Of a stretch of 63,418 nucleotides of DNA, positions 35,523-44,834 are shown piece by piece. This stretch comes from an uncultured Bacilli bacterium (lineage in GTDB: Bacteria > Bacillota_I > Bacilli_A > RF39 > UBA660), in assembly GCA_934167665.1 (NCBI GenBank), contig CAKPLN010000007.1, positions 1 to 63,418 on the forward strand, read 5' to 3'. The notes under the pieces were generated by a model, which saw only the letters and a list, made by a program, of their open reading frames with translations, had not been told where the DNA came from and searched no databases. Each line of letters begins with the position of its first letter. Position 1 is the first letter of the stretch. The translations under genes and the position numbers were made by a program.

Positions 35523-36063
35523 AGATACTCTTCTCATCTATAAAGTCATCAGTAACAACATCATCAATCTTATTAACTTCATCTTCAATCTTAGATTCTT
35601 CAACTATTTCTTCCCAAGGATCTTCATCAGTATTAGCTTCTATTTTAACTTTTATATCACCAACAAGTTCAATACCTAATTCTTTTTCTATTACATATTT
35701 AATTTCATTTCCTACTATATCTGCTTTAACACAACTAGGTTGTTTTAAGCTTCTAACAATAATTTCTTCCCCAGTAGTATCATCATCTCTATCACGTAAA
35801 TGTACTGATTCTGTATAATTTTTAGTCTCCTTAATAACCTCAGTCTTAGTATCATTATCATAAGAATACCAAATATTAACATCATAACTACCAGTAATCT
35901 TAATTGTATCACCTGTTTTTACACCATTAAAATTATGATTAATTACCCAACAGCCAAGTATTGTTGAAGGTTTATTATTAACAGTTACACTACTCTCAGT
36001 AGTAAAAAGTTTCTTTCCCTTCGCAATAACTGCTTTAGTAACAATCTCTCTATAATTAGCCAT
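35521..36063 (-). CDS. cotE: Outer spore coat morphogenetic protein CotE homologue
   Basis: CotE organises the outer coat of Bacillus spores. The match is clear: NYREIVTKAVIAKGKK at the start, PSTILGCWVINHNFNG, YDVNIWYSYDNDTKTEVI, HLRDRD and LKQPSC. The C-terminal tail is acidic, as in Bacillus CotE. 180 aa, close to the Bacillus length. This supports a Bacilli-type spore coat. It is monocistronic, with its own terminator; a divergent plus-strand gene follows. Confidence 0.93.
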   Translation of the reverse strand: MANYREIVTKAVIAKGKKLFTTESSVTVNNKPSTILGCWVINHNFNGVKTGDTIKITGSYDVNIWYSYDNDTKTEVIKETKNYTESVHLRDRDDDTTGEEIIVRSLKQPSCVKADIVGNEIKYVIEKELGIELVGDIKVKIEANTDEDPWEEIVEESKIEDEVNKIDDVVTDDFIDEKSI

Positions 36064-36152
36064 AAGTTACCTCCTAATCTAATATATGCAACTCCTCAAT
36101 ATAATTGCGAAAAAATATTTTAATGTTATAATTAACCATAAGGAGGATCAAC

Positions 36153-36773
36153 ATGGCATCAGCAGTTATTCACTTAGCAGTTGCTAAAGAATTAGAAAAA
36201 TATTTAAAAATAGAAAATAAAAAAGATTATAACCTAGGAGCAATAGCTCCGGATATTGCTCAACAATTAAAGATAGAAAAAACAAAGTCACATTTTATCT
36301 ACAATGCAAAATCCGATATACCAAACATTAAATTATTCAAAGAAAAATACAAAAATTTTATGAGCAATTCATTTGAACTAGGTTATTTTACTCATCTATA
36401 TACAGATAAATTATGGTTTGATGGTTTCATAGATAGTTTAACATACAGTAATTCAATAAAACTATTAGATGGAACAATTATTCATGTACCTCAAGAAGAA
36501 ATAAAAGAATTAATCTATAATGACTATACCAATCTAAATACTATTATAATAGACAAATATAATATTGACTTATCGTTATTTTATGAAGAATATCAAAAAC
36601 CAAACACAAGTATAGAAGAAGTTCCAATAGATAAGCTAAATATTTTAATAGATAAAATGGGAGTAATAATAGAAAATTCCAACCTAGAAAAAAGTTATAT
36701 TTTCGACATAACATTAATAGATAACTTTATAAATACTTGTGTAGAAAAAATAATAAAAGAGTTAAAAATTTAG
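36153..36773 (+). CDS. Zinc-dependent phospholipase C/S1-P1-like protein
   Basis: 206 residues starting MASAVIHLAVAKELEKYL, the typical start of zinc-dependent phospholipase C family proteins. GAIAPDIAQQLKIEKTKSHF and ELGYFTHLYTDKLWFDGF place His and Asp residues that normally bind metal (H7, D in APD, H in KSHF, H in FTHL, D in YTDKLW). Likely a small hydrolase; the substrate is not known. It is divergent from cotE and has AAGGAGG ahead of the ATG and a TATAAT box upstream. Confidence 0.75.
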   Translation: MASAVIHLAVAKELEKYLKIENKKDYNLGAIAPDIAQQLKIEKTKSHFIYNAKSDIPNIKLFKEKYKNFMSNSFELGYFTHLYTDKLWFDGFIDSLTYSNSIKLLDGTIIHVPQEEIKELIYNDYTNLNTIIIDKYNIDLSLFYEEYQKPNTSIEEVPIDKLNILIDKMGVIIENSNLEKSYIFDITLIDNFINTCVEKIIKELKI

Positions 36774-36782
36774 TTATATAAA

Positions 36783-36813
36783 AAACAAATAGACTCCAAC
36801 TATTTGTTTTTTT
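36783..36813. terminator. Bidirectional terminator
   Basis: ACAAATAG and CTATTTGT pair with a 7-nt loop and A/T runs on both sides. It separates convergent genes (phospholipase-like on plus, YlbF/YmcA-like on minus). Confidence 0.85.
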
Positions 36814-36817
36814 AATT

Positions 36818-37150
36818 CTATATTTCCATTTTAAATACTTCATCAAAATATTGATTAAGTTCATCTCTAACAAAAGAAATCTTTTCATTAACCATTTCTA
36901 AATACTTATTATAAGTAACATATATAGGAATTGCATTAAGTTTATTCTCTAACGTTTTTATCTCTTCTAATATATTATTATCATTTGTATTAACATACTT
37001 TTTTTGTAAAGACTTAATGTTATTAATTAAACTTATCAATTCTTCATTATTTTGCATTTGTAACTTAATTTCTACACATCTTTTATACTCAGGTAAACTA
37101 ATAATAGAATTAACAAGTTCATCTAAGGCCTTATCCAACAAGTTCACCAT
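36818..37150 (-). CDS. YlbF/YmcA family protein
   Basis: 110-residue all-helical protein of the YlbF/YmcA (Ric) family: LDELVNSIISLPEYKRCVEIKLQMQNNEEL, KSLQKKYVNT, and NKYLEMVNEKISFVRDELN. In Bacillus, RicA (YmcA), RicF (YlbF) and RicT form a complex affecting RNase Y and carry Fe-S clusters; here only a Cys at about 26 is noted. Like B. subtilis ymcA it follows miaB (ymcB), overlapping its 3' end by about 20 nt. Confidence 0.82.
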   Translation of the reverse strand: MVNLLDKALDELVNSIISLPEYKRCVEIKLQMQNNEELISLINNIKSLQKKYVNTNDNNILEEIKTLENKLNAIPIYVTYNKYLEMVNEKISFVRDELNQYFDEVFKMEI

Positions 37151-38546
37151 CCAAACTCCAAGTTTTAGCTGAAGTAACTTTTACATCAACAATATCTCCA
37201 ACCTGAACTTCTTTATCGGAAGAGAAATTAATTAATTTATTAGTATCAGTATATCCAAAAAACATTCCATTCTTATCAGACAACCCTTCAACCAACACTT
37301 TAACAATAGATCCTTCAAGTTTTTGATTATTTTCTAAGAAGTATTTATTAACAACATTATTTAAGCGTTGTAATCTTTCTTCTTTTTCCTCTAAACTAAC
37401 TTCATCTTTTAATTTACAAGCTGGAGTTCCTTCTCTTTTAGAAAAGATAAAAGTAAAAGCATTATCATATTTACATTTTTCAACCAAATCTAAAGTTTCT
37501 AAAAAGTCTTCTTCAGTCTCTCCTGGAAATCCTACAATAATATCAGTAGAAATAGCAACACCAGGAACAGTCTTTTTAATTTTATCAAATAACTCCAAGT
37601 AACTTTCTTTTGTATAACGTCTACCCATTAATTTTAAAATCCTACTTGAGCCTGATTGAACAGGTAAATGAACACTAGGCATAATATTTTTATACTTTCC
37701 AATAACTTCAACCATACTATCTGTAAAATCCCATGGATGAGAAGTCATAAAACGAATTCTAGGAATATCTTTTTTAGCAATATCTTCTAATAAATTACCC
37801 AAAGTATAATCATCATATAAATCCTTACCATAAGCATTAACATTTTGCCCAAGTAAAGTAATTTCCTTATAACCATCTTTAATTAATTCATCTACTTCTT
37901 TTAAAATATCTTCCTTAGCTCTACTTCTTTCCATTCCCCTAGTATAAGGAACAATACAATAAGTACAGAACTTATTACAACCATAAATAATATTAACATA
38001 AGCCTTATAACTATTAGCCCTAACAACAGGTAGGCCTTCTACTAAATCAGCCTCACGTGAAAATACTTCAATTTGACTCTTGTTTTCTTCAATAGCCCTA
38101 TCAATAATTTCAGGTAATTGATACATATTATGAGTACCAAAAACAAAATTAACAAACTTATAATTCTTTAGTATTTCATCAACAACACTAGCTTCTTGTG
38201 CCATACAACCACAAATACCAACTATTAAATCCTTCTTTTCACTCTTTAAATGCTTAAATCTTCCAAGCATACCAAATGCCTTATTATGAGCATTTTCTCT
38301 AATAGAACAAGTATTTAATAATACCAAATCAGCATCATTATAATCTTCCACTCTACTAAAACCAAGTTCACATAATAATGCTGCAATATTTTCACTATCA
38401 TGTTCATTCATTTGACAACCATAAGTCTTTAAAAAGAATTTCTTTCCTTTATATTTACCTTTAACAGCATCATCAAACGAAAAATTAACAGTTTTATAAT
38501 CTCTTTTATCCCTTGTTCTAGCTTCTTTATAATCAGGTAATCGCAT
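37131..38546 (-). CDS. miaB: tRNA-2-methylthio-N6-dimethylallyladenosine synthase
   Basis: Radical SAM methylthiotransferase modifying A37 of tRNAs that read U-starting codons. N-terminal MTTase domain with FLKTYGCQMNEHDSE, LLNTCSIRENAH and GICGCMAQ (three Cys for the auxiliary Fe-S cluster). Radical SAM motif IIYGCNKFCTYCIVPYTRG. C-terminal TRAM domain. 471 aa. Start 38546 preceded by AGGAAG. It precedes the YmcA-like gene as in Bacillus. Confidence 0.95.
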   Translation of the reverse strand: MRLPDYKEARTRDKRDYKTVNFSFDDAVKGKYKGKKFFLKTYGCQMNEHDSENIAALLCELGFSRVEDYNDADLVLLNTCSIRENAHNKAFGMLGRFKHLKSEKKDLIVGICGCMAQEASVVDEILKNYKFVNFVFGTHNMYQLPEIIDRAIEENKSQIEVFSREADLVEGLPVVRANSYKAYVNIIYGCNKFCTYCIVPYTRGMERSRAKEDILKEVDELIKDGYKEITLLGQNVNAYGKDLYDDYTLGNLLEDIAKKDIPRIRFMTSHPWDFTDSMVEVIGKYKNIMPSVHLPVQSGSSRILKLMGRRYTKESYLELFDKIKKTVPGVAISTDIIVGFPGETEEDFLETLDLVEKCKYDNAFTFIFSKREGTPACKLKDEVSLEEKEERLQRLNNVVNKYFLENNQKLEGSIVKVLVEGLSDKNGMFFGYTDTNKLINFSSDKEVQVGDIVDVKVTSAKTWSLDGELVG

Positions 38547-38609
38547 AACCAACACTTCCTTTACATACGCCTAAATAATATACTCTACTTATTAATAAAA
38601 ATCAATTAA

Positions 38610-40580
38610 CTATTTTTCATAAACCTTAAAAGAAGGATTACTAGTAATAACTCTACCACTATAACTACTCTTTTTTTCTAATCTTTTTAAATTTTTACAA
38701 ACAAGATCATACTCTTCATTTGTAGTAGCATAACTTTTAGCTAACATATAATAATCAATAGCCTTAGAATAATCCCCATCATAAGTAGTTTGTTCATAAC
38801 AAAAACCTATCTTTGAATATAAAGTTGAACTAGGATACTCTATTTTAGGTAAAACACTTTGAAATAATTTTAAAGCTCCCTTATATTCCCAATTATTTAA
38901 TTTATCATGAGCAGAATTAAAAATCTCTCTATTATCTTCAATGGGAATATCTCTATCATAATATCTTAAAGCAAGTCTCCTATTACCATCTTCATCAGTT
39001 AAAATATCTGTTTTAATATTTTTAAACAACTGCGTAACACTCAAATTAGCCTGAATATCTTCATCACTCATAGGAGCTAGTACAACTAAATTATTACCTA
39101 ACATAATTTCCCCTAGAATATCTTCAATACTAGAAGAAGCATTGTTTTTATCACTATTACCGTCATTTAAAATTTCTTCCATTTCACTAACATCAATAAC
39201 AATGCCACCACATTGAGAAGAATTCCTTAGTATATCAAGATATATACTAGCCTTATCTGTATTACCAGCATAAATACTTTGATAAAAATCTTGTACATAA
39301 TTAGCAGCATCAAACACAAAACTGTCATTACCAATTTCTAAAATTGTATCCAAAACATCTTCATAATCACCATCTAATAGTGAAAGTTTCATAAGATCTA
39401 CAACGTATGGTAATAAATTTTCTCTTTCAACATCTTTAAGATAAGTACTAACATATCCAGAAGCTAAATCAAGACTAGATTCACTTAAACTATCTACAAC
39501 TTGACTACAAACACAAGATGCAAGTCTTATCTTTAAATTATCTAATTGCATACTAAAATGGCTATTCTTATCATTTAATTTTTTTAAAGCTTCACTAAAT
39601 CTTAACATTTCATTTTTAGAACAAATTTTATCAGCAAGTAAAAATTTAATTAAATATGCTCTACTATAATTCTCATCATTTGAGGAAGGAAGTAATTGTA
39701 AAGCAGCTTCATAATCATGATTCATTATAGCAGACTCAAAATCAATACTATCTTCGCCTGTCTTTTCAACAATAACACCACTCTCTACTTTAATAGCATC
39801 TTCAAGTAATATAGTTAAATACTCATCACTTCTAAAGTATAAAATATTTTGCTTCATAAACTCTAAAGCTTCCATATAATTATTATTAATAATTAAATCA
39901 TATAATTGATTTTTAATATTTAAAGATTTAATACTAACTATTTCTAATAAGTTTCTAATTGCAGTTAAATAATCATTATTAGTACAATCAAGCTCATTAT
40001 TTAAATAATCTAAGGCATCACTAAAATCCAAATTATATATTAATTCTCTAAGTATAATTTGTTCATCATAAGACTTACTATATTTAGAATCATCAATTAA
40101 AGGCAATAAAGGATTAATAGTCATTCCTTTTACTTTATATTTATACTTTTCTGGTAAATCACAAACAAAACCATACAAATACAAAATAGTATTTATATCA
40201 CGTTCACCGTACTTATTATCTCCGTTTCTTAAAAAGTAATCAATTATAGTATAAGCCTCATCAAAATTATAGTTTTTTATATATAAAGGTAATAATTTTA
40301 GTTTAACCTTAACATTATCTGGTTCAAAATACTCTGCTCTTTCCAAAAGTGCAATAGCTTGTTCAGAATTAATACTTTTTAATCTATTACAAGAAAAGTT
40401 CGCAAAAGCACTACCATCAACTGTATATACCCCTCTTTTTAAACGACTAATATTACCACTATCTACTAAAGCCTTAATGTTTTTAGAAGTTAAACCACAT
40501 TCTAACAATTCCTTTGTAGTAACATTATCATTATCAATAAAAAGTGAATACACTCTTCTAAGTTTTATCGCATCCATCAT
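38610..40580 (-). CDS. Large helical-repeat (TPR-like) protein, AbiEi-like N-terminus
   Basis: 656 residues. The N-terminus (about 1-60; TTKELLECGLTSKNIKALVDSGNISRLKRGVYTVDG) resembles the winged-helix antitoxin-like AbiEi N-domain. The remainder is a string of alpha-helical repeats of TPR type, with typical A/L-rich paired helices (such as FEPDNVKVKLKLLPLYI, and near the end KIGFCYEQTTYDGDYSKAIDYYMLAK). It has no membrane segment. It may be a regulator or scaffold; the function is unknown. Start 40580 with GGGGGA upstream; it is monocistronic. Confidence 0.6.
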   Translation of the reverse strand: MMDAIKLRRVYSLFIDNDNVTTKELLECGLTSKNIKALVDSGNISRLKRGVYTVDGSAFANFSCNRLKSINSEQAIALLERAEYFEPDNVKVKLKLLPLYIKNYNFDEAYTIIDYFLRNGDNKYGERDINTILYLYGFVCDLPEKYKYKVKGMTINPLLPLIDDSKYSKSYDEQIILRELIYNLDFSDALDYLNNELDCTNNDYLTAIRNLLEIVSIKSLNIKNQLYDLIINNNYMEALEFMKQNILYFRSDEYLTILLEDAIKVESGVIVEKTGEDSIDFESAIMNHDYEAALQLLPSSNDENYSRAYLIKFLLADKICSKNEMLRFSEALKKLNDKNSHFSMQLDNLKIRLASCVCSQVVDSLSESSLDLASGYVSTYLKDVERENLLPYVVDLMKLSLLDGDYEDVLDTILEIGNDSFVFDAANYVQDFYQSIYAGNTDKASIYLDILRNSSQCGGIVIDVSEMEEILNDGNSDKNNASSSIEDILGEIMLGNNLVVLAPMSDEDIQANLSVTQLFKNIKTDILTDEDGNRRLALRYYDRDIPIEDNREIFNSAHDKLNNWEYKGALKLFQSVLPKIEYPSSTLYSKIGFCYEQTTYDGDYSKAIDYYMLAKSYATTNEEYDLVCKNLKRLEKKSSYSGRVITSNPSFKVYEK

Positions 40581-40699
40581 AAAAAATCCCCCAATATAAA
40601 TATACAAATAATATATCTCTATAATAACATAAAAAGATACAAATAATAATTAAAAAATATACAACATAAAAATTATTAGTATCTTCTACTGATAATTTA

Positions 40700-41130
40700 A
40701 TCTTTATCCTTTAACTACTTCAATATTACCGTACCAGTTTTCTACTGTGTCATATTCAAATGTCGCCTCAGTTGGCCCACCAGTTATAGCTTTCCAGTCA
40801 AATTTCTTGCCTGTTTAATTTATAATCTTAGTTAATGAAACATTAAACGTACTCCAATTAATTACTTTATAAAAAGCAATTATCTAGTATTTTTACATTA
40901 TTTAAAATTATTACATTGCAGTATTTACCTTTACATCCCCAACTATATTGGTATAATCCACACTTCCATCTTGATTTTTAGTATAAACAAAACCATCGTT
41001 AACGTACCATCACCCATATCAACATAAGTAACGCTATTTCTATAAAAGACACCTTGCCCTATGCTTGTTCCTCATTAATAATCTGATTATTATTAAATGC
41101 CCCATTATTAATTCTTATTACAGTTGATGG
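40700..41130 (-). pseudogene. Relic of a BspA-like leucine-rich-repeat surface protein
   Basis: The minus strand between target 2 and the TPR gene contains broken fragments in changing frames: IPSTVIRINNGAFNNNQI (leucine-rich repeat type 5), then GQGVFYRNSVTYVDM, VYTKNQDGSVDYTNIVG, and near the end KKFDWKAITGGPTEATFEY with VENWYGNIEVVKG, which resembles the C-terminus of gut BspA-type adhesins. Frameshifts and stops separate all of them. No complete gene remains. It is an old surface-protein gene replaced or disrupted near where target 2 sits. Confidence 0.7.
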
Positions 41131-41152
41131 TATATTTAAAAAATCCAAAAAA

Positions 41153-41175
41153 AGTATTGGGCTTCGCCCAATACT
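41153..41175 (-). terminator. Terminator downstream of target 2
   Basis: 10-bp stem AGTATTGGGC/GCCCAATACT with 3-nt loop and A/T runs on both sides; about 110 nt past the target-2 stop. Confidence 0.85.
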
Positions 41176-41221
41176 TTTTACTCTCTTTCCCTCTAATACA
41201 ACTTCGGTAAGATGACTATCG

Positions 41222-41246
41222 GTATAGTCCCAATCTCCGACTATAC
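41222..41246 (-). promoter_or_regulatory. DGR target hairpin downstream of VR2
   Basis: Same 8-bp stem and 9-nt loop as at target 1 (arms 41222-41229 and 41239-41246). Conserved while most flanking bases differ from target 1. Confidence 0.85.
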
Positions 41247-41281
41247 AATATATTTTTTATAGCTTTACACTCTGTTTACAT

Positions 41282-42679
41282 TTAGGCTATTCGGAAAGCC
41301 GGCGAAACACCGCCTGCATTACCAGCATTAATAACGCCATACCAACCACCATTATGACTCACAAGACAGAAATGGCTATTACTAGTGGAATAAGCCGTGC
41401 GGATCCACCAAATTGAATTTGAGCCATTTCTCTGTTTATTAGCTCCAGAGTAATTACTTGTTGTTACACCTTGTGCCAAGTAATAATCTAACTGTCTTTC
41501 ATTGTCCTTAGATGTATTGTAGTAGGCTGTAAAGCTTGTTCCATATACTTCTTTAGCGTCTAATAAATATAACTTATCTGTTGAAATAAAATTATCTGTA
41601 TCATCTTTACCGTGTCCTGATACTACTTTTGTATCTATTATGGCACTTTGTAAATCTGCTGGTAAAGCATTATATATATCTGTACTTAAATAACTTCTCA
41701 TACTACTTGCTGGCCAACCATCTTTGTTCCAACCATATTCATATGTTGTTCCCTTATATTCTCCTTTTGGATTCATATTATGTGTTGTAATTATATCTGC
41801 AAATTCTAATACGAAACCACAGGCAGTTTGTGAAAAACCTTCTTGGCTACATTCTGCTGGTGTTAAAGTATTAGCTATTCTTACTGTATGTTTTCCTAGA
41901 CTTCCTAGGTCTACTTCTTTAGTATCTCCTACGTTATATTTTCCTTCATAGTTTCCACTCTTTGCGGCAGCTGCTATTGTTGCCCAATCATCATTCGCAA
42001 AGCTTACTGGATTAACATCTACTGTACCATTATTTCCAGCATAACTTGAGTCATCTACACATAAACCGGTTATAGTTTTTACTGGTGTTACTTCTGTACA
42101 CGTATAAGTTCCAAGATTAGTCTTAGAACAATTTAAGTTACCATTATCAAGTGTTAATTCTACTTTTTTCTTATCATCACTCGATAAATCCATTTTAACA
42201 TTACCTTTTTTTAGGTTATCTGAAGTCATACTTCCATTATCTATTAAGCCATGAGTTCCATCACTTAAACTAACATAAAAAGTTGTGGTTCTTTTTGGTT
42301 CTCCATTGTTATCTGTTACTGTTTCAACATGAACTCTTACATAACCATTTACATCTCTATTTCCCCAAGATGATTTACCACCTTGATCTACTAATACTGG
42401 AAGTACTGTTCTAGCAGACTCTTTAGTATTAATTAAAATATAATAATCGCCATCATCTACAGCTGAAGCAACTGTTCCTTCACACGTTAAAGTATCAGCT
42501 GTCCAAAGTGTCTTAGCCGCATTTGCATAAGACTTGGCAATATCTACAAATGTATCCTTCCTAGAGTTTTCAATTACTCTACTTATTGATGGAATTGCGA
42601 CCATCATCAAAATACCCATAATAACAATTACGGCTAAAAGTTCTACTAAAGTAAAACCTTTTTTATTAATTTTTTTCAT
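41282..42679 (-). CDS. DGR target protein 2: prepilin-like with variable lectin-like domain
   Basis: 465 aa. Identical plan to targets 1 and 3: prepilin leader MKKINKKGFTLVELL with a long hydrophobic helix, pilin-like domain, Cys-bearing joint and C-terminal variable C-type-lectin-like domain ending GVSPAFRIA. It differs from target 3 by only a few residues in the first about 365, but differs strongly in the last about 100, both inside VR2 and in an upstream segment. VR2 carries WWIRTAYSTSNSHFC. The Shine-Dalgarno AGAGGTG precedes ATG at 42679. It lies next to a leucine-rich-repeat relic, about 15 kb from the DGR cassette. Confidence 0.92.
   Translation of the reverse strand: MKKINKKGFTLVELLAVIVIMGILMMVAIPSISRVIENSRKDTFVDIAKSYANAAKTLWTADTLTCEGTVASAVDDGDYYILINTKESARTVLPVLVDQGGKSSWGNRDVNGYVRVHVETVTDNNGEPKRTTTFYVSLSDGTHGLIDNGSMTSDNLKKGNVKMDLSSDDKKKVELTLDNGNLNCSKTNLGTYTCTEVTPVKTITGLCVDDSSYAGNNGTVDVNPVSFANDDWATIAAAAKSGNYEGKYNVGDTKEVDLGSLGKHTVRIANTLTPAECSQEGFSQTACGFVLEFADIITTHNMNPKGEYKGTTYEYGWNKDGWPASSMRSYLSTDIYNALPADLQSAIIDTKVVSGHGKDDTDNFISTDKLYLLDAKEVYGTSFTAYYNTSKDNERQLDYYLAQGVTTSNYSGANKQRNGSNSIWWIRTAYSTSNSHFCLVSHNGGWYGVINAGNAGGVSPAFRIA
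41299..41405 (-). repeat. DGR variable repeat VR2
   Basis: 107 nt matching the TR with one extra codon (ATT). In the block from the codon after GCT to the codon before GGTGTTTCG, I count 21 substitutions and all fall on template A (for example AAT to TAT, ACT, AGT, CAT, CTT, GTT; GAT to GGT; ACA to GCA). No other base was altered there. Two non-A differences lie just outside, at the 5' edge. This is the clearest mutagenic-homing record in the window. Confidence 0.95.
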
Positions 42680-42704
42680 ATACACCTCTCTCTATTATGT
42701 ATAA

Positions 42705-42734
42705 AGTATACCCCTCTCCAAACGTTTTTGTCAA
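42705..42734 (-). promoter_or_regulatory. Promoter of target 2
   Basis: TTGACA (42729-42734) and TATACT (42705-42710), 18-nt spacer, G-rich but interrupted. Nearly the same as at target 1, including the AAAGTGGA flank at about 42776-42784. Confidence 0.75.
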
Positions 42735-42798
42735 TGAGGAGGAGTGTAATATTTTTAGACTGTAGTGGTAAGCTTAAAGTGGAAAAAAAATAACTGCT

Positions 42799-43494
42799 TT
42801 ACGCAGTTACTTCTTCTAATGATGAATCGATTATTCCCTCTAATACAGAATAACTATTACCCATCAATTCACTTTTTATTTCATCCAAATTATCATTAAT
42901 TTTATTAACTAGGTTTTGCATACTAGGAACTAATTCTTTCTTTCCCAAACTACCTACAATTACTTCTAAATTATTAAGCTTAGAATATTTACCATAATAA
43001 ACATTCTTAATAGAAGCACGACACAATCTCTTAAATGATAAAACGCTAATATTATTAAATCTTTTATCTTCTAAAATCTTAAAAGCTGTCATCATATAAT
43101 TATTATTAACTGCTCTATCAAAGATTGTTTCACCTTTATTATTTCTAATATTTGGAAGATAATTCTTCTTTTTTGTAAGTTGTGCAACTAAAGTAAGTGC
43201 TGACACCGAATTATCAAGTGCCAATATATGTCCAAATGTATCACCATCAACATTTTGATGATTAACATCCCAAGAACGTTTCTTCATAAGTTTCAATACT
43301 AACTCATATTGTTTAGCCTTTAAAAGTCTTACAACAACGTCATTACCTACACTATCACACAAGTTTACATCCACTTTATTTTTCTCTAGTAAAGCTTCAA
43401 CTACTTCAAAATGTCCTAGCTTAATTAAAGTAAAAATCAGCAGCGGATCTTCACTACAAGCATCAAAGGCTTGTTGTTCATCATAAAACATCAT
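42799..43494 (-). CDS. Ankyrin-repeat-like protein
   Basis: 231-residue protein built from ankyrin-type helix pairs: LIKLGHFEVVEALLEKNKVDVNLCDS, KLMKKRSWDVNHQNVDGDTFGHIL and YLPNIRNNKGETIFDRAVNNN. The C-terminal half is helical without clear repeats. It probably mediates protein contacts; the partner is unknown. The start at 43494 is set by AAAGAGGTG and by a promoter (TTGACA 43549-43554, TAGAAT 43526-43531, 17-nt spacer) that lies within the open frame upstream. Confidence 0.7.
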   Translation of the reverse strand: MMFYDEQQAFDACSEDPLLIFTLIKLGHFEVVEALLEKNKVDVNLCDSVGNDVVVRLLKAKQYELVLKLMKKRSWDVNHQNVDGDTFGHILALDNSVSALTLVAQLTKKKNYLPNIRNNKGETIFDRAVNNNYMMTAFKILEDKRFNNISVLSFKRLCRASIKNVYYGKYSKLNNLEVIVGSLGKKELVPSMQNLVNKINDNLDEIKSELMGNSYSVLEGIIDSSLEEVTA

Positions 43495-43525
43495 ATACAC
43501 CTCTTTGTTCATGTGACAGTTCACT

Positions 43526-43554
43526 ATTCTATCAGATTTATACATATTTGTCAA
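43526..43554 (-). promoter_or_regulatory. Promoter of ankyrin-like gene
   Basis: TTGACA, 17 nt, TAGAAT. It overlaps the 5' part of the longest ORF, which fixes the shorter start. Confidence 0.75.
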
Positions 43555-43610
43555 ATTATCATCTCTCCAATCCTACTATAATAGTGATTAAAAAAGATAA
43601 ATTCTATACA

Positions 43611-43637
43611 AAAAAAGTAAACTTTTTTCAAGTTTAC
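43611..43637 (-). terminator. Terminator of the CPBP protease gene
   Basis: On minus, GTAAACTT/AAGTTTAC stem with 5-nt loop followed by T7. Confidence 0.8.
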
Positions 43638-43661
43638 CTTCAAAAATAAAGAATAAGTATT

Positions 43662-44735
43662 TTAAACCATTAACTGTACGACAATAGCAATAATTCCAAC
43701 AGTATTTTGAATTGCATGAATCATCATACTAGTATAAATATTATTTGTTTTAACATATGAATAAGCTAAACAAGATCCCATCGCTACATAATTAAGTGAA
43801 TAAATAACAATATTATAAAGTCCATCTTCACTTAAAAAAGTATGTAACAATCCAAAAATAACACCAGATGTAATAATAAACACAACATCATTTTTAATAA
43901 GTCTTCTAATTGAACCTCTAAATATAGTTTCCTCAACTATTGGAGCATAAATAATAGTACTAGGTATCAAATATAAAAGTGGTAATGTTTTTAATGCCTC
44001 TTGATTACCAGACTCACCATTAACACCTAAAAAAACTTGAATCGTAGCAACAACCATAATAATACCAAACATCATAAGCCAATGTTTAAAAGCAAAAGCT
44101 ACATATTTTTTAAAATCATTTTTTAAATATAAAAAATCACGTTTATATCTATCTTTAAAAATTAATAGCGTTGCGACCAATATAAAGATTTCATATAATA
44201 TCGTGGAAAGAAGATTATTATTAGTTACTTTATAAATAAGTGGAACAAAAATTAATTGTGCAAAATAAATAATAATTAAAACTATCCCAAGTATACGATC
44301 TTTCCCAGTTTCTAAACTACTAGGAACAGCTTCCAATTTGTTTTTATTAACTACTTGAGACTTTGTAACATCATTCTTTTGTTTATCACTAAAAAGACAA
44401 AATAATGCACCAATAGCTAATAAAGAAATAAAATTAGAAGTAATAAAAACAGACGCTATAACTAAACCAGTTACTAGTTTCTTCTTTTCTATAACTTTAT
44501 CTTTCAATACTATAATTAACAAAATAATTCCAATTATTATAGAAATAATCATAAGACATCTATATATATTGCTAATAAAAGGAACTGAATACAAATCAAC
44601 AACTTCCTGTGGAAATTTACTGAAATCAATTTTTTTCAATTGAGAACCAATAATATCTTTAGCACTAATACAATCATAAATTCCTAAAATAATTTGCATA
44701 ATAGCATAAAAGATATAATACATTTTCTTCTTCAA
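43662..44735 (-). CDS. CPBP-family intramembrane metalloprotease
   Basis: About 357 residues, multi-pass membrane protein of the CAAX-protease/bacteriocin-processing family. Core motif EETIFRGSIRRL (EExxxR), then SGVIFGLLHTFL with H, and MIHAIQNTVGII (HxxxN). The N-terminal extension adds four or more membrane segments. Members process prenylated or self-immunity substrates. TTG at 44735 with AGGTG in front is the favoured start; an ATG four codons later is an alternative. Terminators on both sides make it monocistronic. Confidence 0.82.
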   Translation of the reverse strand: MKKKMYYIFYAIMQIILGIYDCISAKDIIGSQLKKIDFSKFPQEVVDLYSVPFISNIYRCLMIISIIIGIILLIIVLKDKVIEKKKLVTGLVIASVFITSNFISLLAIGALFCLFSDKQKNDVTKSQVVNKNKLEAVPSSLETGKDRILGIVLIIIYFAQLIFVPLIYKVTNNNLLSTILYEIFILVATLLIFKDRYKRDFLYLKNDFKKYVAFAFKHWLMMFGIIMVVATIQVFLGVNGESGNQEALKTLPLLYLIPSTIIYAPIVEETIFRGSIRRLIKNDVVFIITSGVIFGLLHTFLSEDGLYNIVIYSLNYVAMGSCLAYSYVKTNNIYTSMMIHAIQNTVGIIAIVVQLMV

Positions 44736-44769
44736 ACTAACACCTACTTTCAATATACAGATTACCATA

Positions 44770-44806
44770 AAAAAAAGCTTTATGTAAAATATACATAGCT
44801 TTTTTC
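44770..44806 (-). terminator. Terminator of the ydjGHI-like operon
   Basis: Bulged stem with TATGTA/TACATA and AAAGC/GCTTT parts, followed by T-run on minus. Confidence 0.7.
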
Positions 44807-44834
44807 TTGTATTTGCGTAAAGTTTACAAATTAT

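Noticed and set aside
41724..41951. Plus-strand ORFs of about 75 codons inside each target gene (also near 15437 and 58832)
   Set aside because: They are antisense shadows of the conserved pilin/lectin part, repeated only because the targets are near-identical; no ribosome site or independent similarity.
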